The notes: generated by a model from the sequence alone, not told the origin. Counted from the stretch's first letter, positions 6,097-14,202 are shown. The stretch: DNA of 15,481 bases from an uncultured bacterium (GCA_905215045.1 CAJMOO010000043.1:1-15481), one strand, 5' to 3'. Made by a program: numbers and translations.

Positions 6097-7464
6097 ATGA
6101 ACAAACACAAAAGAAGCACTTTCTCTGGAAAGCTCGGCTTTGTATTATCAGCTGCTGGTGCTTCCGTAGGGCTTGGAAATATTTGGAGATTTCCGTATCT
6201 TGCTGCAAAGTATGGCGGCGGAATCTTTTTACTTGTTTATATTATACTGGCACTGACCTTCGGTTACACCTTGATCATGGCAGAGACTTCTCTTGGACGC
6301 ATGACAAGAAAAAGTCCTGTTGGAGCATTTGGAAGTTTCGGAACTTCTCGTTTCGTATCTCTTGGTGGATGGATCAATGCGATCATTCCGATTTTGATCG
6401 TTCCTTACTATTCGGTAATCGGTGGATGGGTCATCAAATATCTGATCGAATATTTTTCCGGACACAGCAAAACACTGGCTAGTGATGCTTATTTCACAAG
6501 TTTTATTTCCAATGGGACTTCTACAGAGATCTGTTTTTTGATCTTTACGTTATTTACTCTTGGAATCATTTACGCAGGTGTTCGTAATGGAATCGAACGC
6601 GTTTCCAAATTTATGATGCCGATCCTGATCGTTTTATCACTGATCATCGCTGTTTATTCTGTGACAAGACCTGGCGCTATCGAGGGCGTTAAATATTTTC
6701 TTGTGCCAAACTTTGAGCATTTTTCATGGATGACGGTGGTATCCGCAATGGGACAGATGTTTTATTCTTTGTCGATCGCCATGGGTATTTTGATCACATT
6801 TGGTTCTTATATGAAAGAAGATACTTCGATTGAGAATTCTACGGAAAATGTCGAGATTTTCGATACTGCGATCGCAATCATGGCTGGACTTATGATCATT
6901 CCTGCAGTTTTCGCTTTCTCTGGCGGAGATACAAAAACTTTACAATCCGGACCCGCACTGATGTTTATTACGATTCCAAAAGTATTTGCAAACATGGGAT
7001 TTGGAACCGCAATTGGTATTGTTTTCTTCTTATTAGTGCTGTTTGCGGCTGTGACTAGTTCCATTGCGCTTACAGAAAGTGCTGTTTCAACCTTCGAAGA
7101 TGAATTACACTGGAGCCGTAGAAAATCGACTGTCTTCATGGGTGTGATCATGATTCTTCTCGGAACACTTTCCTGTCTTGGATATGGTCCGCTTGCGAAT
7201 TTTAAGATTCTTGGAATGCAGTTCCTTGATTTCTTTGATTTTATGACAAACTCCGTGATGATGCCGATTGCTGCGATCGCTACCTGCCTTCTGGTATCCA
7301 AAGTCGTTGGAGTTGACAAATTAGAAGAAGAGATTACAAAAGACGGACAGCCTTTTAAACGAAAAGCAGTTTTCTGTTTTATGATCAAATATCTGTGTCC
7401 GATCTTTGCAGCGATCATTTTGATCAGCTCTGTAGCAAATGCATTCGGAATTATTACGATGTAA
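6097..7464 (+). CDS. Neurotransmitter:sodium symporter (NSS/SNF) family amino-acid transporter
   Basis: A 455-residue LeuT-fold transporter, the length of bacterial NSS members such as MhsT and Tyt1 that usually have 11 membrane helices. TM1 shows the signature SAAGASVGLGNIWRFPYLAA (18-37). The TM6 segment GQMFYSLSIAMGILITFGSY aligns with the LeuT substrate-site helix, with Tyr in place of the LeuT Phe253 gate and Ser for Thr254. The TM8 segment FAAVTSSIALTES keeps the Ala...Thr-Ser of the Na2 site, followed by FEDEL. The sodium sites therefore look intact. The substrate is probably a neutral or aromatic amino acid, but it cannot be assigned. The start is ATG with AAGGAG about 10 nt upstream. 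It is divergent from the riboswitch-controlled symporter and ends at a strong bidirectional terminator. Confidence 0.95.
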   Translation: MNKHKRSTFSGKLGFVLSAAGASVGLGNIWRFPYLAAKYGGGIFLLVYIILALTFGYTLIMAETSLGRMTRKSPVGAFGSFGTSRFVSLGGWINAIIPILIVPYYSVIGGWVIKYLIEYFSGHSKTLASDAYFTSFISNGTSTEICFLIFTLFTLGIIYAGVRNGIERVSKFMMPILIVLSLIIAVYSVTRPGAIEGVKYFLVPNFEHFSWMTVVSAMGQMFYSLSIAMGILITFGSYMKEDTSIENSTENVEIFDTAIAIMAGLMIIPAVFAFSGGDTKTLQSGPALMFITIPKVFANMGFGTAIGIVFFLLVLFAAVTSSIALTESAVSTFEDELHWSRRKSTVFMGVIMILLGTLSCLGYGPLANFKILGMQFLDFFDFMTNSVMMPIAAIATCLLVSKVVGVDKLEEEITKDGQPFKRKAVFCFMIKYLCPIFAAIILISSVANAFGIITM

Positions 7465-7500
7465 ATTAACTTATAACATTGCATACATTCAATGATACAC

Positions 7501-7535
7501 AAAAAGGATGACCGATCTCTCAGTCATCCTTTTTT
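7501..7535. terminator. Bidirectional intrinsic terminator between NSS gene and purD
   Basis: A GC-rich 7-bp core stem GGATGAC/GTCATCC (7506-7512, 7523-7529) is flanked by five A residues on one side and six T residues on the other, so each strand ends in a U-tract. It serves the NSS gene (plus) and the pur operon (minus), whose last gene purD ends at 7564. Confidence 0.93.
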
Positions 7536-7563
7536 ATATCATTTCTAAATTGTCTTTGAAAGA

Positions 7564-8835
7564 TTATGCCTCATCGATTGCTTTACCGATGTCATTTCTC
7601 TTATATTTGTTTGCAAAGTCGATCCATTCTGTTGCTTTGTAAGCATTTGCTCTGGCAGCTTTCAGATCTTCTCCCTTGGCTACAACACCTAAGACACGTC
7701 CTCCGTTTGTCACGATCTTATCGCCATCAAACTTTGTTCCCGCATGGAAGACATAGTATCCATCTTTGTCTTTAAATGTGTCTAATCCTTTGATCTCGAA
7801 TCCCTTGTCATATTTCTCTGGATATCCGTCAGATGCTAAGACAACGCATACTGCTGCATTATCTTCAAATTCTAATTCTACATCAGATAATTTTCCATCG
7901 ATGCAGGCTTCCATCACATCAATGATATCGTTCTTCATTCTTGGAAGAACGACCTGTGCTTCTGGATCTCCGAAACGTGCATTGTATTCTAAGACTTTTG
8001 GTCCGTCTTCTGTGATCATTAATCCTGTAAATAAGATTCCTGTAAATGGTCTTCCCTCTGCTGCCATCGCATCGATCGTTGGCTGGTAGACGTATTTTTC
8101 ACAGAATGCTTCTACTTCATCGTTGTAGAATGGGCTTGGTGAGAATGTTCCCATACCACCAGTGTTCAGTCCCTGATCTCCGTCTTTGGCACGTTTGTGA
8201 TCCTGTGCAGATGTCATGCATTTGATTGTTTTTCCATCGCAGAATGCAAGAACAGATACTTCTCTTCCTGTCATAAATTCTTCGATAACGATCTCATTTC
8301 CAGCGTCACCAAACTGTTTGTCAAGCATTAATGTCTTAACACCTTCTTTGGCTTCTTCTAATGTATTACAGATCAGTACACCTTTTCCAAGTGCTAATCC
8401 GTCGGCTTTTAATACGATCGGCATCTTGGCTGTCTCTAAATACTTGATCGCCTCATCTGGATCTGTAAAGTTCTCATATGCAGCTGTTGGGATATTATAT
8501 TTCTTCATCAGATCTTTGGAAAATGCTTTGGAACCTTCGATGATCGCTGCATTCTTTCTTGGTCCAAAGACACGAAGTCCTTCTGCTTCAAACGCATCAA
8601 CGACACCACCAACTAATGGATCGTCCATACCAATGATCGTAAGATCAATTGCGTTTTCTTTGGCAAATGCAACCAGTTTATCGAATTCCATTGCCCCGAT
8701 ATTTACACATTCTGCAAATTCAGCAATTCCGGCGTTTCCTGGTGCACAATAAATCTTGTCTACTTTTGGGCTTTGGGCAACAGACCATGCGATCGCGTGT
8801 TCTCTTCCACCGCTTCCTACGATTAAAACTTTCAT
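7564..8835 (-). CDS. purD: Phosphoribosylamine-glycine ligase (GAR synthetase)
   Basis: Catalyses the ATP-dependent joining of glycine to 5-phosphoribosylamine, the second step of IMP synthesis, in the cytosol. The 423 residues show the N-terminal domain MKVLIVGSGGREHA (1-14) with APGNAG (31-36), and the ATP-grasp domain with EGSKAFSK (100-107), VLKADGLALGKGV (141-153), QDHKRAKDGDQGLNTGGMG (211-229) and LEYNARFGDPE (282-292). Length is as usual for PurD. The usual GPEAPL loop is GMDDPL here (69-74). ATG start with AAAGGAA upstream; 33 nt follow purN. It is the last gene of the pur block, ending 29 nt before the bidirectional terminator. Its substrate glycine is also the ligand of the riboswitch in this window. 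Confidence 0.98.
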   Translation of the reverse strand: MKVLIVGSGGREHAIAWSVAQSPKVDKIYCAPGNAGIAEFAECVNIGAMEFDKLVAFAKENAIDLTIIGMDDPLVGGVVDAFEAEGLRVFGPRKNAAIIEGSKAFSKDLMKKYNIPTAAYENFTDPDEAIKYLETAKMPIVLKADGLALGKGVLICNTLEEAKEGVKTLMLDKQFGDAGNEIVIEEFMTGREVSVLAFCDGKTIKCMTSAQDHKRAKDGDQGLNTGGMGTFSPSPFYNDEVEAFCEKYVYQPTIDAMAAEGRPFTGILFTGLMITEDGPKVLEYNARFGDPEAQVVLPRMKNDIIDVMEACIDGKLSDVELEFEDNAAVCVVLASDGYPEKYDKGFEIKGLDTFKDKDGYYVFHAGTKFDGDKIVTNGGRVLGVVAKGEDLKAARANAYKATEWIDFANKYKRNDIGKAIDEA

Positions 8836-8868
8836 CTTTCATTTCCTTTCTTTCGTGATCTGAATGAT

Positions 8869-9492
8869 TTATAGATAAATAACTCTTCCGTCTTCGACTT
8901 TGATTCTTCCATTGGCGATATCATCGATAGCTTTTGGCATAATGACCCATTCTGCCTGTTCCATGATTCTTCGCTGAAGAACTTCCGGAGTGTCTCCCTG
9001 TTTGATCTCTACTGCTTTCTGGGCAATGATCGGACCTGTATCTGTTCCTTCATCAACAAAATGAACGGTTGCTCCAGATACTTTCACTCCTCTTGCCAGA
9101 GCCTTCTCATGAACTTTCAGCCCATAATATCCTGTTCCGCAAAATGATGGAATTAAGGATGGATGGATATTGATGATACGATTCTCAAATTCATGAATGA
9201 TCTTCTCTGGAATCACAACTAAGCATCCCGCAAGAACGATCAGATCGATCTTACGGTCTACAAGTTCATTATACAATGCTTCGTTAAATAAATCTCTTGT
9301 CTCAAAATCTTTTGGAGAAAGTGCAACTGCCTCGATATCATGTTTCTTCGCACGCTCGAGTGCATATGCATTCTTATTATTGCTGATCACAACGTCAATC
9401 TTGGCATTTGTGATACTTCCATTCTCGATTCCGTCAATGATAGCCTGAAGGTTTGTTCCTCCTCCGGAGACAAGTACTGCCACTTTTAGCAT
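8869..9492 (-). CDS. purN: Phosphoribosylglycinamide formyltransferase (GAR transformylase)
   Basis: Transfers a formyl group from 10-formyltetrahydrofolate to GAR, the third step of IMP synthesis. The 207 residues begin with the phosphate-binding VLVSGGGTNLQAI (6-18). The catalytic triad is visible as Asn108 and His110 in INIHPSLIP and Asp151 in DEGTDTGPII. The folate-independent alternative PurT is not seen here. The start codon overlaps the end of purM by 7 nt, and its AAGGAG lies inside purM, so the two are translationally coupled and in the metabolically consecutive order M-N-D. Confidence 0.98.
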   Translation of the reverse strand: MLKVAVLVSGGGTNLQAIIDGIENGSITNAKIDVVISNNKNAYALERAKKHDIEAVALSPKDFETRDLFNEALYNELVDRKIDLIVLAGCLVVIPEKIIHEFENRIINIHPSLIPSFCGTGYYGLKVHEKALARGVKVSGATVHFVDEGTDTGPIIAQKAVEIKQGDTPEVLQRRIMEQAEWVIMPKAIDDIANGRIKVEDGRVIYL

Positions 9493-10511
9493 AAAGTAAC
9501 TCCTTTTTCTCCTGCTTCCATATGACCTACGATATATGGTGTATCTCCTGCTGCTTTGATCGCTTCCATTGTCTTGTCAACGTCTTCTTTATCAACTGCA
9601 ACTACCATTCCAAGTCCCATGTTGAATGTGTTGTACATCATCTCTTCTGCGATATCTCCTTCTTTGGCAAGAAGTTTAAAGATTGCTGGTACTTCATAGC
9701 TGTCTTTCTTCACAACTGCTCTCATTCCTTCTGGAAGCATACGTGGGATATTCTCATAGAATCCACCACCTGTGATATGGCTGCATGCTTTCACTGTAAC
9801 ACCAGCGTCTTTCACGCTCTTTAATGCTTTTACATAGATTCTTGTTGGAGCAAGTAAAGCTTCTCCTAATGTTTTTCCTAATTCATCATAATATGTATTT
9901 AGGGATTCTTTGCTCATGTCAAATACTTTTCGTACTAAAGAGAATCCATTGCTGTGAACTCCTGTAGATGCCATACCGATCAAGACATCTCCGTCTTTTA
10001 AGTTCTCTCCTGTGATCAGGTCTTTTCTATCACATACGCCAACTGCAAATCCTGCAAGGTCATAATCTTCTTCTGGCATAAGTCCTGGATGTTCTGCTGT
10101 CTCTCCACCAATTAAGGCTGCATCTGACTGTACGCATCCTTCAGCTACACCGCTTACGATCTCAGCAATCTTCTCTGGATAGTTCTTACCACATGCAATA
10201 TAGTCTAAGAAGAATAATGGCTCTCCACCAGCACATGCGATATCATTTACACACATGGCAACGGCATCAATACCGATCGTGTCATGTTTATCAAGGATCA
10301 TGGCAAGTTTTACTTTTGTTCCACATCCGTCTGTACCTGATAATAAGACTGGATCATCCATGTCTTTGATCTTCTTTAAGGAAAATGCTCCAGAAAATCC
10401 TCCAAGTCCGCCAAGTACTTCTTCTCTCATGGTTCTCTTTACGTGTTCTTTCATCAGTTCTACAGATTTGTATCCTGCTTCGATATCCACGCCTGCTTTC
10501 TTGTAATCCAT
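9486..10511 (-). CDS. purM: Phosphoribosylformylglycinamidine cyclo-ligase (AIR synthetase)
   Basis: Closes the imidazole ring of the purine precursor with ATP, forming AIR, the substrate of PurE encoded upstream. The 341 residues carry GVDIEAGYKSVE (7-18), GGFSGAFSL (37-45), LSGTDGCGTKVKLA (57-70), AVAMCVNDIACAGGEPLFFLD (split as 83-92 and 93-103) and GGETAEHPG (135-143), all hallmarks of the PurM dimer and ATP site. Length is standard. Start ATG with AGGAGG about 10 nt upstream, 18 nt after the amidase stop codon. Overlaps purN at its 3' end. Confidence 0.98.
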   Translation of the reverse strand: MDYKKAGVDIEAGYKSVELMKEHVKRTMREEVLGGLGGFSGAFSLKKIKDMDDPVLLSGTDGCGTKVKLAMILDKHDTIGIDAVAMCVNDIACAGGEPLFFLDYIACGKNYPEKIAEIVSGVAEGCVQSDAALIGGETAEHPGLMPEEDYDLAGFAVGVCDRKDLITGENLKDGDVLIGMASTGVHSNGFSLVRKVFDMSKESLNTYYDELGKTLGEALLAPTRIYVKALKSVKDAGVTVKACSHITGGGFYENIPRMLPEGMRAVVKKDSYEVPAIFKLLAKEGDIAEEMMYNTFNMGLGMVVAVDKEDVDKTMEAIKAAGDTPYIVGHMEAGEKGVTLC

Positions 10512-10529
10512 TGTTACTTATCCTCCTGA

Positions 10530-11255
10530 TTATTTAAAATATTGATCAATACCATTTGCAATTCCGTCTACCATCTTCTTCTGCATCTTCTTAGTCTGCA
10601 TCTGTTTATCTTCGGTCTTATTCGTCATAAATCCCATCTCGATCAGTGCAACTGGAATCTTGCTCCAGTTTGTTCCCGTCAGATCATCACGTTTTGATAA
10701 ACCACGTTTCTTGAATTTGGTTGACCTACAGTAACTATCCAGTATATTCTTTGAAAGTTTCTTGCTCTTATTGCTTAACTTACCTACATAGCGGTTCTTC
10801 TTTGATGGATAAAGGACAGAGGCTCCTCTTACCTTTGATCCGGCAGCATCCGCATGCAGTCTGATACAGATATCAGCTCCGCTTTTGTTCGCTCTGATCG
10901 CTCTTTGCTTATTGCTGATGTTGACATTCTGCTTTCTTCTTATCATATACACTTTGTAACCGCGTTTCTTTAATTCTTTCTCAAGCTTTAACGCGATCTG
11001 TAATGTTAACTTGGACTCTGGGACTTTCGTCTTGACTCCCTGTGTTCCTGATGCTACTTTCGCTTTGCGCTTCTTTGCTCCCGGTCCGATCGGCTCTGTC
11101 TTAGAATTCCCCTTTGCCTGATGTCCTGCATCAATTGCAATCTTATAAGTCTTCTTTGTCTTTGCTGCACTTACCGGAAAACTTCCTGTAACTGCGATCA
11201 TACACATACACAAAAATACTGCTGCAATCTTTTTATTTATAATCTTCTTATTCAT
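10530..11255 (-). CDS. Secreted N-acetylmuramoyl-L-alanine amidase (Amidase_3)
   Basis: Cleaves the bond between MurNAc and L-Ala in peptidoglycan and would act outside the membrane. From the ATG at 11255 it has 241 residues: a signal peptide (MNKKIINKK, a hydrophobic core to ~26, cleavage after VSA at 30) and an amidase_3 catalytic domain. Zinc ligands His45 (IAIDAGHQ), Glu80 (VPESKL) and His134 (IRLHADA) and catalytic Glu206 (IEMGFMTN) are present. It has no obvious wall-binding domain but is very lysine-rich. An in-frame TTG at 11279 would lengthen it by 8 residues; I prefer the ATG because it gives a clean signal peptide and an 8-nt overlap with the purE stop codon (ATGAATAA). No strong ribosome binding site precedes it, so translation probably depends on coupling to purE. 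It is the odd gene in a purine operon. Confidence 0.93.
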   Translation of the reverse strand: MNKKIINKKIAAVFLCMCMIAVTGSFPVSAAKTKKTYKIAIDAGHQAKGNSKTEPIGPGAKKRKAKVASGTQGVKTKVPESKLTLQIALKLEKELKKRGYKVYMIRRKQNVNISNKQRAIRANKSGADICIRLHADAAGSKVRGASVLYPSKKNRYVGKLSNKSKKLSKNILDSYCRSTKFKKRGLSKRDDLTGTNWSKIPVALIEMGFMTNKTEDKQMQTKKMQKKMVDGIANGIDQYFK

Positions 11256-11751
11256 AATCTTTGTATCCAACTTTATCAAGCTTCTCTGCTTTGGCTACGA
11301 CAGACTGTTTCATCTCTTCGCTGTAAGCTTCTAATTTCTCAAGTAATGCTTCATCAGATGTTGCAAGGATCTTCGCTGCAAGAATTCCTGCATTCAGTCC
11401 ACCATTGATTGCTACAGTTGCTACTGGAATTCCAGATGGCATCTGTACGATAGAATATAAGGAATCCACACCACCAAGGTCAGAAGTCTTCATTGGAATA
11501 CCGATAACTGGCATTGGGAACAGGGCGGCACACATTCCTGGAAGATGCGCTGCTTTTCCAGCACCTGCAATGATCACTTTCACTCCACGGTCTTTGGCAC
11601 CTTTTGCCCACTCAAAGAAAATATCAGGTTCTCTGTGTGCGGAAATGATCGTCATCTCAAAATCGATTCCCATCTGATCTAAAAACTCTGCTGCTTTTTT
11701 CATGATAGGCATATCAGAATCGCTGCCCATTACAATTGCTACTTTTGCCAT
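11248..11751 (-). CDS. purE: 5-(carboxyamino)imidazole ribonucleotide mutase / AIR carboxylase PurE
   Basis: Moves or adds the carboxyl group of AIR in the sixth step of IMP synthesis. The 167 residues show VAIVMGSDSDMPIM (4-17), SAHREPD (37-43) with the catalytic His39, AGAGKAAHLPGM (62-73), and GVDSLYSIVQMP (94-105). Compared with E. coli and B. subtilis class I enzymes, the SAHRTP loop is SAHREP, GAGGAAH is GAGKAAH, and the AIGKAG loop is shortened to AINGG. No purK is in the window. Whether it is the N5-CAIR mutase (needs PurK) or a CO2-using class II enzyme cannot be settled here. Start ATG with AAGGAG 7 nt upstream. First gene of the pur block, with a promoter overlapping the end of the preceding gene. 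Confidence 0.97.
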   Translation of the reverse strand: MAKVAIVMGSDSDMPIMKKAAEFLDQMGIDFEMTIISAHREPDIFFEWAKGAKDRGVKVIIAGAGKAAHLPGMCAALFPMPVIGIPMKTSDLGGVDSLYSIVQMPSGIPVATVAINGGLNAGILAAKILATSDEALLEKLEAYSEEMKQSVVAKAEKLDKVGYKDYE

Positions 11752-11817
11752 GTTCTTTCTCCTTATCTTATGAAATTAACAATAATATTACCCTTATAGG
11801 CTTTTATCTTTCTTATC

Positions 11818-11846
11818 ATTGTACTGATTTAGTCGATCTCCGTCAA
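11818..11846 (-). promoter_or_regulatory. Promoter of the purE-amidase-purM-purN-purD block
   Basis: The reverse strand has TTGACG (11841-11846), exactly 17 nt, and TACAAT (11818-11823). The -35 lies in the last codons of the aminopeptidase gene and the predicted leader is about 60 nt. I see no purine riboswitch and no PurR box in that leader. Confidence 0.75.
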
Positions 11847-13841
11847 TGGTTCATTTAATGTTTCTGTACCAGAAAGTACAAATTTACCATCATTGATCAG
11901 TAAAATCTCATCCCCGCCAAGCGTGATCGCACAGATGGAATCCAATTCTTCATATGGAATCGTAATGTCTGTATGGCACTGAAAATACTCTCCTTCTTTG
12001 GAGCGTTCGTTATATTTTGCAACGATTTCTTTGCCATCTGGATTGTGAACTTCTGTCTCTTCACAGTGGCTATAACATGTATCTCCTACCGCAAAATGAG
12101 GTCCCATCTTCTCAACGATCAGAATCGGAAGCTGGTATAAAATATCATATTTCTTCGCCATCACATAGGCTGTCGTGTTTGTGCCAACTGCAAACTCGCC
12201 CATTGGAAGTGTATCTCTGTTATATAACAGATTTTCTTTGATAAATGCTTTGTTTTCATCTTCTGTTTCAAAATTTTTGCAAGTATATTCAGAGATCATT
12301 CCGTCTTTAAAAGCAATTTCAAGATCAACAAACTTGAGATCATTTAAATATACTTCTCCAACATGTAAAACTCCATTGGTTCCTGTTAATTTTGGAGAGG
12401 TAAATACTTCCCCAACCGGGATGTTTACATCTGCAAGGCAGTTTTCAAAATTTGTTTCCTTAGACGGATCACTTATCTCATGCATTGCCACATAAAGATC
12501 TGTCTTATTATTTCCTTTTCCTTTGACATGGACTTCTACCGCCTGATCCAGTGCATCGATCAAATGCTGCTGAATCTCTCTGTACTTATCCTTATCCAGT
12601 GTATTTACTTTCACCACTTCACGGAAGATCTCTTCAAATTTGTCCCCAATCTCAGGAATCGGATATGCGATGATCGTAAAGCTTCTCTGTTCTGGTTTGA
12701 TATACTGATTCATGATCTCAGACGCTTTGATCTGGAATTCTACCGAAAGCTCCTGCTGTTTCTTGGTTAATTTTAAATTCTCTTCTTTATTCTCTGGTAA
12801 AAATGGTGTCTCACCGAATGTCTCCATACAGGCTGGTCCTGCAAATACATAAGCTTCTTCTTTGTAACGTTCATATGCATTGTGATAACATTCTAATTTA
12901 TGTTTCATAAAACGGTTATCAAAGAAAACAGCCTGGTCATATCTATGGTCATATTCATACTGTGGGTTTGGAGATGATGAAACATAACCAATCTTATTCA
13001 GTCCTCGTGTGAGAACTGACTTGCCACAGCGGTAAATGATCGGTGCAAGGCCAATCTCTGCAAATAAACGGACTGCTTCTCTCACAACTGGCTCAAATCC
13101 GATCGTGTAACGAATGTTCACACTTCGTTTTGGACTCATATCGATATTATTGATGATAAATCCTTCGTGGAATCCATCCACATAAGTTTTTGCCATAGCC
13201 GTGATTTCTTCCTGTGGCAGTTTATTTAAAAACTTCAGAGTATCAATTTCATTTTTTGAAATATACTCTCCATACTGGTATAAGATATCTGGATTACTTA
13301 AATCTGATTCCATCACGATCTTTGTTGCAAAATCAAGTCCCGGATCTAACTGTTCTCTTACCCTGTATTCATAGACATCTTCACTGTAATCTCTCATATG
13401 ATCGAAAATAATATTCTTGATCTGCTGTGGATGTTCTTCTCCTGTCAAAAACAAATTGCTGATCTCCAAAAATAATTCATTGTTGATCACCAGATCAAAG
13501 AGTCTTCCTTCGATGGCATAGCTAAATCCGCTACGCATCTCTGCATATAAAAATGAGAAAATCTGTCCGTAATCTTTTCCATATTCCTGTACACAGAATG
13601 CTGGATTTCCCAGACTGTTTGTATATTTTTGTGGCGAAATCTCTTCATACCATGTCTCATTCCACTGCTTTAACTGCTTTAATGATTTTTCTTTTGTATC
13701 ATAGATTTCATTTAAAAATAATAATAAATCTGCCATCTTAGAAAAATAGGAAGCATATTCTCTTGTCTTTTCCACATCTTTCTTTAATTCCAATAATGCG
13801 ATCTTATTTAATTCATGTCTTTCTGCTAACATTGTATTCAA
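11829..13841 (-). CDS. M29-type metallo-aminopeptidase with long N-terminal extension
   Basis: Encodes 670 residues; M29 aminopeptidases (AmpS/PepS/AmpT) are usually about 400. From about 215 on it follows the M29 plan: an N-terminal domain (AKTYVDGFHEGF, then residues 240-270), and a C-terminal metal domain with candidate ligands or catalytic residues Glu478 (VGEVFTSP), Glu549 (MGEFAVGTN), His582 (GPHFAVG), Tyr590, His623 and Asp625 (CHTDITI). These match the order known for Thermus AmpT, though His-to-Tyr spacing is one residue longer. It should remove N-terminal residues from peptides using two metal ions in the cytosol (no signal peptide). Residues 1-~210 are a helical region I do not recognise. 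The start is TTG: AAGGA is 9 nt upstream of it but 18 nt from the next in-frame ATG (13832). It follows the small membrane-protein gene by 22 nt. Confidence 0.85.
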   Translation of the reverse strand: MNTMLAERHELNKIALLELKKDVEKTREYASYFSKMADLLLFLNEIYDTKEKSLKQLKQWNETWYEEISPQKYTNSLGNPAFCVQEYGKDYGQIFSFLYAEMRSGFSYAIEGRLFDLVINNELFLEISNLFLTGEEHPQQIKNIIFDHMRDYSEDVYEYRVREQLDPGLDFATKIVMESDLSNPDILYQYGEYISKNEIDTLKFLNKLPQEEITAMAKTYVDGFHEGFIINNIDMSPKRSVNIRYTIGFEPVVREAVRLFAEIGLAPIIYRCGKSVLTRGLNKIGYVSSSPNPQYEYDHRYDQAVFFDNRFMKHKLECYHNAYERYKEEAYVFAGPACMETFGETPFLPENKEENLKLTKKQQELSVEFQIKASEIMNQYIKPEQRSFTIIAYPIPEIGDKFEEIFREVVKVNTLDKDKYREIQQHLIDALDQAVEVHVKGKGNNKTDLYVAMHEISDPSKETNFENCLADVNIPVGEVFTSPKLTGTNGVLHVGEVYLNDLKFVDLEIAFKDGMISEYTCKNFETEDENKAFIKENLLYNRDTLPMGEFAVGTNTTAYVMAKKYDILYQLPILIVEKMGPHFAVGDTCYSHCEETEVHNPDGKEIVAKYNERSKEGEYFQCHTDITIPYEELDSICAITLGGDEILLINDGKFVLSGTETLNEPLTEID

Positions 13842-13863
13842 GCTTCTTCTTCCTTTCCTATTG

Positions 13864-14202
13864 TCAGATCATTGCGATCAGTCCGATTACAAAAATAACT
13901 GCGGAAACCACCAGTACAACTGCATTGCATACACAGCCTATAATCTTCCATTTCATGACTGCTGCGGTATTTTCAAGACTCCGCACCCCTAAATATAATC
14001 CTAAGGCAGATACTGCTGTCAGTATCCATCCGGCTGCTCCGCTTAACACTCCACTTGTTCCACCTGTTCTTATAGAACCCAAAAGCAGCAGGTAATATCC
14101 AATAATCCCTGCTGCTCCCAAAACCACGGAAATGATAGATTCCCGCGAAACAATTCCGTCAGATGGACGATATGCAAATGTTTTTCTTTTGTTTCTCTTC
14201 AT
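13864..14202 (-). CDS. Small multi-pass membrane protein, DUF6142-like
   Basis: Encodes 112 residues with a basic start (MKRNKRK) and three hydrophobic segments (about 22-42, 55-74 and 84-111), the last running to the C-terminus. The first segment follows the motif RPSDGIVSRESIISVVLG, and the layout resembles the small DUF6142-type proteins common in Lachnospiraceae; I am only moderately sure of that name. No enzymatic motif is visible. The ATG overlaps the stop codon of the VanZ-like gene in an ATGA arrangement, with a GAGGG ribosome binding site, so the two are translationally coupled. A joint membrane function is plausible but unproven. Confidence 0.8.
   Translation of the reverse strand: MKRNKRKTFAYRPSDGIVSRESIISVVLGAAGIIGYYLLLLGSIRTGGTSGVLSGAAGWILTAVSALGLYLGVRSLENTAAVMKWKIIGCVCNAVVLVVSAVIFVIGLIAMI

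Noticed and set aside
7465..7500. Short inverted repeat CATTG...CAATG after the NSS gene
   Set aside because: Five base pairs with an 8-nt gap in AT-rich DNA are expected by chance, and the strong terminator follows directly.
6807..7502. Open frame of 231 codons on the minus strand
   Set aside because: It is antisense to the NSS gene, has no credible ribosome binding site and its translation has no recognisable domain; the plus-strand frame has full family motifs.
8216..8752. Open frame of 178 codons on the plus strand
   Set aside because: It lies antisense within purD and is serine/proline/alanine-rich, as expected for a shadow frame.
11256..11279. TTG start extending the amidase by 8 residues
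   Set aside because: The extension would precede a complete signal peptide and lacks a ribosome binding site; the ATG at 11255 overlaps the purE stop codon in a typical coupling arrangement.
11752..11817. Possible purine riboswitch or PurR box in the purE leader
   Set aside because: The ~60-nt leader is AT-rich and shows no purine aptamer core, no paired P1-P3 helices and no PurR-like element.
13763..14095. Open frame of 110 codons on the plus strand, hydrophobic start
   Set aside because: It is antisense to the aminopeptidase start and the small membrane-protein gene, both of which have good ribosome binding sites and operon spacing.
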